From: Paraburkholderia fungorum
Lineage (GTDB): Bacteria > Pseudomonadota > Gammaproteobacteria > Burkholderiales > Burkholderiaceae
NCBI RefSeq assembly: GCF_003610895.1
Contig: NZ_MCAS01000027.1
Coordinates: 1 to 64,000, forward strand
Direction: 5' to 3'
Length of the DNA stretch: 64,000 nt
Under the pieces are notes generated by a model. The model saw only the letters and a list, made by a program, of their open reading frames with translations, was not told the DNA's origin and did not search any database. This document shows positions 34,535 through 42,874 of the stretch, piece after piece (position 1 is the first letter of the stretch; every line of letters starts with the position of its first letter). The position numbers and the translations under genes are program-made.

Positions 34535-35556
34535 GCGATCCGGACCTGCGATACGTTCAGGCGGGCAAACTGACCGAACTGGCTCGCGCAGCCTTGCTCG
34601 GGGCGGGAGCAACACCTGTGACCGCCGACGCTGCCGCACGCGCGCTCGTCTACGCGGACACCCACGGACTCGCGTCGCACGGCGTTGCGCGCCTGCCGAT
34701 GTACCTCGCGCAACTGCGCAACGGCCGGGTCGATCCGGCGGCTGTGCCGGGCATCGTACGGGACAAGGGCGCGGCCTTTCTGATCGATGCCGCCGACGGC
34801 CTCGCGTTCGCGGCCTGCGAGCTGGCCATTGCGACCGGCATCGAACGTGCGCGGCAGTTCGGTACGGCAGCGGCCAGCGTCGTGCGCAGTCATCATTTTG
34901 GCGCGGGGGCGTATCACCTCGAAGCGATCGGCGCGGCCGGGCTCGTCGGGCTCGCATTCAGCAACGCGCCTGCGTCGATGCCGGCCTGGGGCGGCAAGAA
35001 ACCGCTCTTCGGCACGAACCCGATTGCTGCGGTCTTTCCTCGTTCGAAGGGGCGGCCGCTCACTATCGACCTGTCGTTATCGCAGGTAGCGCGCGGCAAG
35101 ATCATGGTGGCGGCGCGGGACGGCAAGCCGATCCCGCAGGGTTGGGCGACGACCGCGGACGGCCAGCCGACCACCAATGCGCAGGCCGCGCTCGACGGCA
35201 TGATGCTGCCGTTCGGCGGCGCCAAGGGCGCGATGCTTGCGCTGATGGTCGAACTGTTGGCGGCAGCGCTATCGGGCGCGCAATTCGGCGCGGAAGCGGG
35301 ATCGTTTCTGACCGCCGAGGGCGCGCGTTCGCGCGTCGGACATCTCTTCTGGATCATCGACCCGGCTGCCTTGGCGGGCACCGCGATCTACGAGGCGCGG
35401 CTCGAGACGTTGATCGAGCTGATGCTCGCGGACGACGGCGTACGTCTGCCGGGTTATCGGCGAGACGAGGTGGCCGCGCTCGCCGCGCGTGAGGGCATTG
35501 GCATACCGGCGGCGCTGCTTGCGCAACTGGAGGTGCTTGCCGCAGCCGCAGGGTAA
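34531..35556 (+). CDS. comC: (R)-sulfolactate dehydrogenase-like, Ldh2 family (ComC-like)
   Basis: A 341-residue NAD(P)-dependent malate/lactate dehydrogenase of the type-2 family. ADTHGLASHGVARLPMYL carries the catalytic histidine, and SHHFGAGAYHLE and FGTNPIAAVFP are family blocks. ComC in sulfolactate-using bacteria interconverts sulfopyruvate and (R)-sulfolactate, which here would feed SuyAB. The four-base overlap with the transporter and the suy context support this over ordinary malate dehydrogenase. The cofactor cannot be told from sequence. Confidence 0.75.
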   Translation: MSDPDLRYVQAGKLTELARAALLGAGATPVTADAAARALVYADTHGLASHGVARLPMYLAQLRNGRVDPAAVPGIVRDKGAAFLIDAADGLAFAACELAIATGIERARQFGTAAASVVRSHHFGAGAYHLEAIGAAGLVGLAFSNAPASMPAWGGKKPLFGTNPIAAVFPRSKGRPLTIDLSLSQVARGKIMVAARDGKPIPQGWATTADGQPTTNAQAALDGMMLPFGGAKGAMLALMVELLAAALSGAQFGAEAGSFLTAEGARSRVGHLFWIIDPAALAGTAIYEARLETLIELMLADDGVRLPGYRRDEVAALAAREGIGIPAALLAQLEVLAAAAG

Positions 35557-35594
35557 ACTGATGCTTCCGTAACGAAGCCGACAGTCTGACCAGC

Positions 35595-36674
35595 ATGCCG
35601 AACGATCCAGCTTCCCAGCCAGCCGAAGACCCGCAACACGGTGCCCTGAAACAGGGGATATTTCTGCACACGGGCTGGCGCAGCGCGGGAACGTGGATCT
35701 GGTCGCGCCTGCGCGCGCTCGATTCCGTGACCGGATTCTACGAGCCGTTCAGCAATGTGCTCGCCGATCTGAGCCTCGCCGACGTTTCGGCATCCCGTCC
35801 TACTCTGACTTCCGGGCATCCTCCGCTCGCCGCGCCGTACTTCGAAGAGTACCGGCCGTTTCTGCAGGAGGGCGCGCGCGGCGTAGCCGGATACAGGAAG
35901 CGCTTCGGCACCGATCGTTTCGCACCTGCGCCCGACGCTGAATTTTCCGCGTTGCAGGCCTATTTGACTCAACTGTGCGAATACACGGCCGAGCAAGGCA
36001 GCGTACCTGTCTTCAAGTTTTGCCGCTCGTCGGGCCGGCTGCCGTGGCTTAAGCGCGCCTTCCCGCAAGTCATGCATGCCGCCGTGCTGCGAAATCCCGC
36101 ATCGCAGTTTGCCTCGGGATGGCTGCTCAATCAGCAATGGAACAATCCGTTCTTTGTGGCCGCACCGTTTCGCGTGCTGGGTCTGAATCAGTCGGAGCCG
36201 CTGGTCCGGCAGGCCATCGAGATCTGCGGCGTGAGCCTGCCGCCCGTTGCACCGGCTTCGGATGATGCCTACGCCATGGCGTGCGAGCAGTATGCACGCA
36301 CGGCGGAGGGCAACAACGCCTATCGGGCGTTTGTCGCGCTATGGATTCTCTGCGCGTTGCGGATGGCGGATGGCGTCGATCTGATGATCGACATCGACCG
36401 CCTGGGGCAGTCGCGCGACTACGCAGCCGGGCTGCGCGCCGGATTTCTGGCCCGGAGCGGCTTGTCGCCCGATTTCAGCAACGCGCGCGATCTGGTCGAG
36501 GAAACGCGTCGCAGCGCGGCGCGCATGACCGGGATCGACGGCCGGTCGATGCGGGCGGTCCATTCCGCGGCGCTGAAGTTCCTCAAGACGCAAGGCGGCG
36601 CCGACGCGGATCTCGTCGAACTCATTCGCGAGAAGATGGTGCTGGCCAACGAATTGACCGAGCAATGGCGCTGA
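35595..36674 (+). CDS. Sulfotransferase-like P-loop protein
   Basis: A 359-residue protein that appears to have the PAPS-sulfotransferase fold. LHTGWRSAGTWIWSRLR (about 24-40) is at the place of the 5'-phosphosulfate loop, and VLRNPASQFASGWLLNQ (about 164-180) looks like the 3'-phosphate-binding motif with its conserved arginine and serine. Both are divergent, so the activity is uncertain. It starts 38 bases after comC and may be the last gene of the operon. A sulfotransferase in a desulfonation operon is unexpected. Confidence 0.55.
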   Translation: MPNDPASQPAEDPQHGALKQGIFLHTGWRSAGTWIWSRLRALDSVTGFYEPFSNVLADLSLADVSASRPTLTSGHPPLAAPYFEEYRPFLQEGARGVAGYRKRFGTDRFAPAPDAEFSALQAYLTQLCEYTAEQGSVPVFKFCRSSGRLPWLKRAFPQVMHAAVLRNPASQFASGWLLNQQWNNPFFVAAPFRVLGLNQSEPLVRQAIEICGVSLPPVAPASDDAYAMACEQYARTAEGNNAYRAFVALWILCALRMADGVDLMIDIDRLGQSRDYAAGLRAGFLARSGLSPDFSNARDLVEETRRSAARMTGIDGRSMRAVHSAALKFLKTQGGADADLVELIREKMVLANELTEQWR

Positions 36675-37047
36675 GTGTTCGATATGAACGCGGCGACGGC
36701 GACGCGAATCGTCGCGTACGGGCGCACAACCTGACGGCGCCGCGCCGCACGGGGCTGTGTCTACCCGCATAGCGCCCGTTTCCTATCCTTCTCTGACTTC
36801 GCCTGCCAATACAGTTGCCGCGCAAAAAACAATACAGTGAGGCGCGGTTTTATTGTGCTGTATCGGGAATATGACCGGCACCGTCGATACAGTTTGCAGG
36901 TCCTGATGGAGCCTGCCGACGAGCTGGGGACCGCCTGGCGGACGCCCCCGGCGTTTCGCCGCTCGTATGCCGCGCGACGTAGCCTGATCTTTTTGCTTAT
37001 GGCCCAGTGGTCCACGCTTGCGGCCTATTCCGAACAGAGGTAACGAA
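36675..37047. other. 373-bp intergenic region upstream of mmsA with ATACAGT motifs
   Basis: No convincing gene. Three ATACAGT copies (36809-36815, 36832-36838, 36887-36893) and one inverted CTGTAT (36858-36863) cluster within 85 bases. This is the pattern expected of an operator for a regulator not encoded nearby. The rest is plain GC-rich sequence. Confidence 0.5.
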
Positions 37048-38571
37048 ATGAATGCAGTGAACGAACAAGCGAAGTTGTCGGTGCAGCAATTGGGCCATTA
37101 CATCAGCGGTGCGCCGGTTGCGGCGACCAGCGGCCGCTTCAAGGACGTATTCAATCCCGCCACCGGCCAGGTGACCGGCTCGGTCGCGCTGGCGTCGGTC
37201 GAGGAAGTGGACGCGGCGGTCAAGGCCGCGAAGGCCGCCTTTCCCGCCTGGAGCGAAACGGCGCCGATCAAGCGCGCCCGCATTCTGTTCAAGTTCAAGG
37301 AACTGCTGAACCGGCACCACGACGAACTCGCCATGCTGATCACGCGCGAACACGGCAAGGTGTTCACGGACGCGCAAGGCGAAGTGGTGCGTGGTATCGA
37401 AGTGGTCGAGTTCGCCTGCGGCATTCCGAACCTGCTGAAGACCGATTTCACCGACCAGATCGGCGGTGGCATCGACAACTGGAATCTGCGTCAGGCGCTG
37501 GGCGTGGTGGCGGGGATCACGCCGTTCAATTTCCCGGTGATGGTGCCGATGTGGATGTTCCCGGTGGCGCTGGCCTGCGGCAACACGTTCGTGCTGAAGC
37601 CTTCGGAACGTGACCCGTCGGCGGCGTTGCGCATTGCCGAATTGCTGAAGGAAGCCGGTCTGCCGGACGGCGTGTTCAACGTCGTGAACGGCGACAAGGT
37701 GGCGGTGGACGCGCTGATCGAACACCCGGACGTCGCGGCGCTGTCTTTCGTCGGGTCCACGCCGATTGCCGAATACATCTATACGGAAGCGTCGAAGCGC
37801 GGCAAGCGTGTGCAGGCGCTCGGCGGTGCGAAGAATCATCTGGTGGTGATGCCGGACGCCGATCTGGACCAGGCGGTCGACGCCCTGATCGGCGCCGCTT
37901 ACGGTTCGGCGGGCGAGCGCTGCATGGCGATCTCGGTCGCGGTGGCGGTCGGCAATGTCGCCGACGAACTGATTGAGCGCCTCGTGCCGCGCGTGAAGTC
38001 GCTGGTGATCAAGAACGGCGAGCACCTCGACGCCGAAATGGGTCCCCTGGTTACCTCCGAACATAAGGCCAAGGTGGCCGGTTATATCGATTCGGGCGTG
38101 GCGGAAGGCGCGCAGCTGATCGTCGATGGGCGCGCTCATCCGGTGGCGAAGGAAGACGGTTTCTTCATCGGCGGCACGCTGTTCGACCAGGTCGGCACGC
38201 AGATGAAGATCTACAAGGAAGAAATCTTCGGCCCGGTGCTGGCGGTGGTTCGTGTGCCCGATTTCGCGAGCGCGGTTGAACTGATCAACGCGCATGAGTT
38301 CGGCAATGGCGTGTCGCTCTTCACGTCGGATGGCGGCGTGGCGCGCGCGTTCGGCCGGCAGATTCAGGTGGGCATGGTCGGCATCAACGTACCGATTCCG
38401 GTGCCGATGGCATGGCACTCGTTTGGCGGCTGGAAGCGTTCGCTGTTCGGCGATCACCATGCGTACGGCGAGGAAGGCGTGCGGTTCTACACGCGCTATA
38501 AGAGCATCATGCAGCGCTGGCCGGATAGTATCGCGAAGGGTGCGGAGTTTACGATGCCGGTTGCGAAGTAG
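37048..38571 (+). CDS. mmsA: CoA-acylating methylmalonate-semialdehyde dehydrogenase
   Basis: A 507-residue ALDH-fold enzyme that converts malonate- or methylmalonate-semialdehyde plus CoA and NAD to acetyl- or propionyl-CoA and CO2. It serves valine, beta-alanine or inositol breakdown. ITPFNFPVMVPMWMFP is the MmsA form of the Rossmann motif, QALGGAKNHLVV replaces the general-base glutamate block of ordinary ALDHs, and C292 in SAGERCMAIS is the nucleophile. It stands alone, with GAGG before the ATG and a strong terminator after the stop. Confidence 0.92.
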   Translation: MNAVNEQAKLSVQQLGHYISGAPVAATSGRFKDVFNPATGQVTGSVALASVEEVDAAVKAAKAAFPAWSETAPIKRARILFKFKELLNRHHDELAMLITREHGKVFTDAQGEVVRGIEVVEFACGIPNLLKTDFTDQIGGGIDNWNLRQALGVVAGITPFNFPVMVPMWMFPVALACGNTFVLKPSERDPSAALRIAELLKEAGLPDGVFNVVNGDKVAVDALIEHPDVAALSFVGSTPIAEYIYTEASKRGKRVQALGGAKNHLVVMPDADLDQAVDALIGAAYGSAGERCMAISVAVAVGNVADELIERLVPRVKSLVIKNGEHLDAEMGPLVTSEHKAKVAGYIDSGVAEGAQLIVDGRAHPVAKEDGFFIGGTLFDQVGTQMKIYKEEIFGPVLAVVRVPDFASAVELINAHEFGNGVSLFTSDGGVARAFGRQIQVGMVGINVPIPVPMAWHSFGGWKRSLFGDHHAYGEEGVRFYTRYKSIMQRWPDSIAKGAEFTMPVAK

Positions 38572-38595
38572 GCAACCGGGCAATATTGCAGCGAT

Positions 38596-38629
38596 AAAAA
38601 CCGCGCCTGATCTCAGGCGCGGTTTTTTT
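38596..38629 (+). terminator. Rho-independent terminator of mmsA
   Basis: CCGCGCCTGA (38601-38610) pairs with TCAGGCGCGG (38613-38622), extended by A5/T5 pairs and followed by a run of seven T. Because of the flanking A-run it can also work on the minus strand for the convergent gene. Confidence 0.93.
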
Positions 38630-38644
38630 ATTTGAGGGCCGCAA

Positions 38645-40009
38645 TCAGGCCTGGTTCAGGTACCAGCGCCAGTCCTGTTCACCGACTTCGCCCATGAACT
38701 GCCGGTATTCGGCGCGCTTGATCGCCATGAACACCTTGAGGAACTTCGCGCCGAATACGTCCTTCGCCCAGTCCGATTGTTCGAGCGCGTTCAACGCACT
38801 GAGCCAGTCGGTCGGCAGCAGGGTGGTGGCCTGTGCATAGCCGTTACCTTCGATCGGCGCCCCCGGATCGAGGCGTTCGCGAATACCGTGATGCGAGGCG
38901 GCGAGAATCGCGGCCGCTGCCAGATACGGATTTGCATCGGCGCCACATACACGATGTTCGACGTGCCGGCTCGGCGCCGGACCGCCTGGCACGCGCAGGC
39001 TGACGGTGCGGTTGTCGACGCCCCATGTCGGCGTGAGCGGCGCGTAGCTGTTTGCCTGGAAGCGGCGGTACGAATTCGCGTTCGGGCAGAACATCAGCAT
39101 CGAAGCGAGCAGGCCGTGCAGCATGCCACCCACCGCATGGCGCAGCAACGGCGTGCCGGCTTTGTCTTCGGCAGCGAACAGATTGTCGCCGGCCTGATTG
39201 GCGAGGCTCACGTGCATGTGCATGCCCGAGCCGGCGATATCCGCGAACGGCTTCGCCATGAAACACGCGTTCATGCCGTGCGCGTTGGCCACGCCCTTGA
39301 CCACGCGCTTATAACGCACGGCATGATCCATGGCTTCGAGTGCGGGACCGTGTTCGAGCGTGATCTCGACCTGGCCGGGTGCGTACTCGGAAATCGCCGT
39401 GCGTACCGGGATGTTTTGCTCACGGCAGGCGTCATACAGGTCCTTCAGAAACGGCTCGATCTGTTCGAGTTCACGCAGACCGTACACCTGAGTGGTGCGC
39501 GGGCGTCGGCCGTCGGTATCGAGCGCGGGTTGCGGACGGCCTTGCGCATCGAGTTTGGCGTCGAGCAGGTAGAACTCGAGTTCGCACGCCATCACCGGAT
39601 AGAAACCTTCCGCTTGCAAACCGTCGACGATGCGCGCGAGCAATTGCCGGGGATCGGCGACGCCGGCGGGCAGGCCTTCTTCGGGATGCATCTGCACCTG
39701 CACGGCAGCGGTCGGCATCTTGCGCCATGGCAAGCGCACGAGGCTGCCCGGCAGCGGATACGCACGGCAGTCGATGTCGCCGACGTCCCAGACGAGACCG
39801 CTATCTTCGGTGTCGTCGCCGTTGATCGTCAGGTTCATGATCGCGCTCGGCAGTGGCCGGCCGCTGCGGTACACGGCCAGTAACTCCTCGCGATGCAGCA
39901 GCTTGCCGCGTGGCACGCCGGCGGCGTCGACGATAAAGAGTTCGAATAGGTCGATGTCGGGATGCTGTTCGAGGAAAGTCAACGCTTCCTGTTCATGAGC
40001 GAATTGCAT
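38645..40009 (-). CDS. Glutamine-synthetase-family ligase (gamma-glutamylpolyamine synthetase-like)
   Basis: A 454-residue type I glutamine-synthetase homologue. Its layout (FELFIVDAAGVPRGKLLHRE, then VMACELEFYLLD, EYAPGQVEITLEHG, GSGMHMHVSL and SLRVPGGPAPSRHVEHRVCGADANPY in two blocks) is that of PuuA-type enzymes, which join glutamate to putrescine or other amines. It is not the ammonia-assimilating GlnA, since it lacks the adenylylation-loop tyrosine region. No other puu genes are adjacent, although a PuuB-like oxidase lies at 51412. Confidence 0.82.
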   Translation of the reverse strand: MQFAHEQEALTFLEQHPDIDLFELFIVDAAGVPRGKLLHREELLAVYRSGRPLPSAIMNLTINGDDTEDSGLVWDVGDIDCRAYPLPGSLVRLPWRKMPTAAVQVQMHPEEGLPAGVADPRQLLARIVDGLQAEGFYPVMACELEFYLLDAKLDAQGRPQPALDTDGRRPRTTQVYGLRELEQIEPFLKDLYDACREQNIPVRTAISEYAPGQVEITLEHGPALEAMDHAVRYKRVVKGVANAHGMNACFMAKPFADIAGSGMHMHVSLANQAGDNLFAAEDKAGTPLLRHAVGGMLHGLLASMLMFCPNANSYRRFQANSYAPLTPTWGVDNRTVSLRVPGGPAPSRHVEHRVCGADANPYLAAAAILAASHHGIRERLDPGAPIEGNGYAQATTLLPTDWLSALNALEQSDWAKDVFGAKFLKVFMAIKRAEYRQFMGEVGEQDWRWYLNQA

Positions 40010-40377
40010 GTGGGTTCTCTCTGCGCGTTGGCGCGTGCGTTGCCCTGCGCATCAGTTGTGCGCAGCGGCGAAGAAAATCGGCGGGGCCGCGCGGATGGCG
40101 GCCTCGGATTCAGTTCAAACGGGTGGATGCAGAGAGAACAGCGGAGGGCGTGCGTGACGGCAATGCCAGATTGCCCAGAAAGCGAGGATCACGTTCAGCA
40201 GGGGATTGAGACGCGCCGTGGCGAGACGCGCGTGCGCGCACGCCGGATCGGCGTGGCGGCTGCGGCTTCGGCGGAATGACGACGCGGCGGGCTTCATGAT
40301 GCCGTTGAGTATAGCTGCGGGCGTGGCGCACCGCTCGATGAATTGAGCGGTTACGCCACCGCTTCTTACGCACCCCT
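40010..40377. other. 368-bp intergenic region with hairpin
   Basis: Contains a strong stem-loop at 40323-40359 (GTGGCG and ACCGCTC pair with GAGCGGT and CGCCAC around an 8-base loop, with a one/two-base internal mismatch), just downstream of the minus-strand MFS gene. There is no T-tract. A short open frame at 40115-40297 (minus) with one hydrophobic stretch is too weak to call. Confidence 0.5.
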
Positions 40378-41766
40378 CTAAACCCCAGCCGACGAATCCT
40401 CTTCCGCTTCACTCAGCACAGCCTGCTGCACGGCCACGATAGGAGTGACATACGCAGGCGCCTGGCGCGGATCATCGATGCTGTACCGCAACCGCCCCGC
40501 CTCGACATACACGCGCAACTGGCGATATTTCACCAGATACATCAAACCGACCACCGCCGCGGCAAAGCCCGACGCAGCCCCCACGCCGAGCGCCCAACGC
40601 GGACCGAAGCGGTCCGCCACCCAACCCACCACCGGCGCACCGAGCGGCGTGCAGCCTAGCGAGATGGCCAGCAGAATCGCGATCACCCGGCCGCGCATGG
40701 CCGGCTCGGTGGAGATTTGCACGAGGCTGTTCGTCGAGGTGTTGAACGTCTGCGTGGCCGCGCCGACCACCACGAGCGCGAGGCCGAACAGGACATAGTT
40801 CGGCATCAGTGAGGCTACCGTGCAGCTCACGCCGAAAATCGCCGCTGCACCGAGCAGAATGGCCATGCGAGGTTTCGCCCGGCGTGCGGCGAGCAGCGCG
40901 CCCGTCACCGAGCCAATCGCCATGGTCGAGCTCAATACGCCGTATTCACTCGCGCCCGCGTGAAACGCGGTGACCGACATGGTCGAGATGAAGATCGGGA
41001 AGTTCAGCCCGAAGGTGCCGATCAGAAACAGCATCAACAGCGCAGCCTTCAGATCGGGACGCGTCCACACATACTTGAAGCCTTCCACGAAACTGCCGCG
41101 CGTGCGTGTTGCGCGAGGCTTCAGCTTCAGTTCGTTAAGGCGCAGCGTGCGCAGTGAACCGAGCACGGCGACGAACGAGAGCGCGTTGATCAGAAACACC
41201 CAGCCTGTGCCCACCGAGGCGATCAACAGCCCCGCGACGGCCGGCCCGATCATGCGCGCCGCGTTGAACGAGGTGGAGTTCAACGCGACCGCGTTCGACA
41301 GATCGGCCTCTCCCACCAGATCGGAGACGAAGGTCTGACGCGCCGGCGAATCGAATGCGGTGACGCAGCCGAGCAGTCCGGCAAACACATAGACCTGCCA
41401 TAACTGCACGAGGCCGGTCACAGTGAGAATCCCGAGGCCTAACGCCAGGGTGCCCATTGCCGCCTGAGTGAAGAACAGCAGCTTGCGGCGGTCGAAATGA
41501 TCGGCCGCGTAGCCGGTTAGGGGCAGCAGAAGCATTTGCGGCCCGAACTGCAGCGACATCACAATGCCCACGGAGGTTGCATTGTGATGCGTGAGCTCCG
41601 TGAGCACGAGCCAGTCCTGCGCCGTGCGCTGCATCCATGTGCCGATGTTGGAGACGATCGCGCCGCTGGCCCAGATCCGGTAGTTGAACGTACGAAGCGA
41701 ACGGAATGTGCCGCTCACGAGCCTATCCCCAGGTGGACGATCCGCGCGGCGCAGCGGTTCAAACAA
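40378..41766 (-). CDS. MFS transporter (EntS-like exporter)
   Basis: A 462-residue membrane protein of the enterobactin-exporter-type MFS_3 family. About twelve transmembrane segments start at FNYRIWASGAIVSNIGTWMQRTAQDW, with the inter-helix motif AADHFDRRKLLF. It is probably a drug or small-molecule exporter. The start is a TTG at 41766. A GTG at 41718 after GGGGATAGG is a good alternative. It follows the isochorismatase-like gene by four bases on the minus strand, so MarR, hydrolase and exporter form one operon. Confidence 0.85.
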   Translation of the reverse strand: MFEPLRRADRPPGDRLVSGTFRSLRTFNYRIWASGAIVSNIGTWMQRTAQDWLVLTELTHHNATSVGIVMSLQFGPQMLLLPLTGYAADHFDRRKLLFFTQAAMGTLALGLGILTVTGLVQLWQVYVFAGLLGCVTAFDSPARQTFVSDLVGEADLSNAVALNSTSFNAARMIGPAVAGLLIASVGTGWVFLINALSFVAVLGSLRTLRLNELKLKPRATRTRGSFVEGFKYVWTRPDLKAALLMLFLIGTFGLNFPIFISTMSVTAFHAGASEYGVLSSTMAIGSVTGALLAARRAKPRMAILLGAAAIFGVSCTVASLMPNYVLFGLALVVVGAATQTFNTSTNSLVQISTEPAMRGRVIAILLAISLGCTPLGAPVVGWVADRFGPRWALGVGAASGFAAAVVGLMYLVKYRQLRVYVEAGRLRYSIDDPRQAPAYVTPIVAVQQAVLSEAEEDSSAGV

Positions 41767-41770
41767 GTGA

Positions 41771-42334
41771 TCATGCGCGCGATTGATCGAGCAGATCGAG
41801 GACGTCTTGCGTCGTGCCGGTTTCGCCGAGGCGCGGGAAAATTCGCGTGATGCTGTTGGTATGGGCGTCGAGGTTCATGTCCGTCATTGCGTCGACGGCG
41901 AACGTGACGTTGAAGCCGAGTTCGTGTGCGAAACGCGCGGTGGACTCGACGCCGATGCTGGTGGCCACGCCGACCAGCACCACTTGCGTGACGCCTTGCT
42001 GGCGCAGATACGCTTCGAGGTCCGTGTTCGTGAACGCGCCCCAGGTGCGCTTGGTCACCAGATGGTCCGACGGCTGCTGCTTCAACTCGGCAACGAGATC
42101 AGCGAAGCCGGCCGGGAAATCGCCCGTGGGGCGCGACTGTTCCGCGCGGCCCGGTGCGCCGCCCGCCACGTTGACGAGCACCACGGGCAGACCGTGACGG
42201 CGAAATGCATCGATCAGGTGCGCTGAGCGTTTGACGATCTCGGCAGTGGGGTGGGCGGTGGGCAGCGCAACGATGCCTTGCTGCAGATCGATGACGACCA
42301 ATGCGGTCTTTGTGTCGAGCGTAGTGAGAGCCAT
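41771..42334 (-). CDS. Isochorismatase-family hydrolase lacking the catalytic cysteine
   Basis: A 187-residue cysteine-hydrolase-fold protein. D16 (VVIDLQQG) and K95 (TKRTWGAF) of the usual triad are present, but in VGVATSIGVESTAR the position normally held by cysteine is G128. True isochorismatases such as EntB/PhzD also have glycine there, so it is unlikely to be a nicotinamidase-type amidase. It could hydrolyse a vinyl ether or act as a binding protein. AGGAAAACACC precedes the ATG. It lies 16 bases after the MarR gene. Confidence 0.8.
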   Translation of the reverse strand: MALTTLDTKTALVVIDLQQGIVALPTAHPTAEIVKRSAHLIDAFRRHGLPVVLVNVAGGAPGRAEQSRPTGDFPAGFADLVAELKQQPSDHLVTKRTWGAFTNTDLEAYLRQQGVTQVVLVGVATSIGVESTARFAHELGFNVTFAVDAMTDMNLDAHTNSITRIFPRLGETGTTQDVLDLLDQSRA

Positions 42335-42350
42335 GGTGTTTTCCTGAGCG

Positions 42351-42815
42351 TTACGAGTCGATTAGGCGTTTGAGCAGGTCGACGCCAATCGCGAGTTGTT
42401 TCTGTTCGGCAGCGGAGAAGCGGGTCTGCATCGTCCGGAATAGCCAATCTTCGCGCGCCGCGCGACTTGCCTTGATCTTCTTGCGGAAGGCCGGTGTGAG
42501 GGAGAGAACGGTTTGCCGCCCGTCGTTCGGGTCAGGGGCGCCGCTCACGAGCCCGGCAGCTTTCAGAATTGAAAGTGTCTCGCCCATGGATTGCGGACGC
42601 ATCCCCTGGATGCGCGCGAGCGTGGTGACCGTTGCGGGACCTTCGCGTTCGAGCAGGAGGAGAACCTGCACCTGCGACGGTGTGAAATCGCCCACATGCG
42701 CTTCTTCGCGCAAGCGGCGCCGCAGCTTGCCGATGAGCACGCGCAAGTCTTCGGCTGTACCGTGCAGGGCGTCCTGATCGGAGGGGGAGCGGGGGGAGGT
42801 GTCGTTGCTGGACAT
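42351..42815 (-). CDS. MarR-family transcriptional regulator
   Basis: A 154-residue winged-helix repressor (ATVTTLARIQGMRPQSMGETLSILKAAGLV in two blocks, then the wing DPNDGRQTVLSLT). It heads an operon with the isochorismatase-like hydrolase and an MFS exporter, a common efflux/detoxification layout. A large inverted repeat starts five bases upstream of its ATG, so autoregulation is almost certain. The inducer is unknown, perhaps a phenolic compound. Confidence 0.86.
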   Translation of the reverse strand: MSSNDTSPRSPSDQDALHGTAEDLRVLIGKLRRRLREEAHVGDFTPSQVQVLLLLEREGPATVTTLARIQGMRPQSMGETLSILKAAGLVSGAPDPNDGRQTVLSLTPAFRKKIKASRAAREDWLFRTMQTRFSAAEQKQLAIGVDLLKRLIDS

Positions 42816-42819
42816 GCGG

Positions 42820-42861
42820 GCAGATGTGAAGGTTACCTTCGCAGGTTACCTTCACATCTGC
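42820..42861. promoter_or_regulatory. MarR operator, 18-bp inverted repeat
   Basis: GCAGATGTGAAGGTTACC (42820-42837) is mirrored by GGTTACCTTCACATCTGC (42844-42861) with one mismatch and a six-base spacer. The core AGGTTACCTTC also occurs twice as a direct repeat. It lies right before the MarR gene start, inside the leader or promoter. Confidence 0.78.
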
Positions 42862-42874
42862 CGGACGTCAAGTT

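Noticed and set aside
36837..37043. 68-codon open frame upstream of mmsA
   Set aside because: It covers the ATACAGT cluster and runs to within five bases of the mmsA start. No ribosome-binding site and no recognisable domain.
36997..38583. Long open frame antisense to mmsA (528 codons)
   Set aside because: It is a shadow caused by high third-position GC. The composition is rich in His/Arg/Gln with no family motif, while the plus-strand MmsA is unmistakable.
40115..40297. 60-codon minus-strand open frame with one hydrophobic stretch
   Set aside because: No ribosome-binding site, arginine/histidine-rich composition typical of non-coding GC-rich sequence, no recognisable motif.
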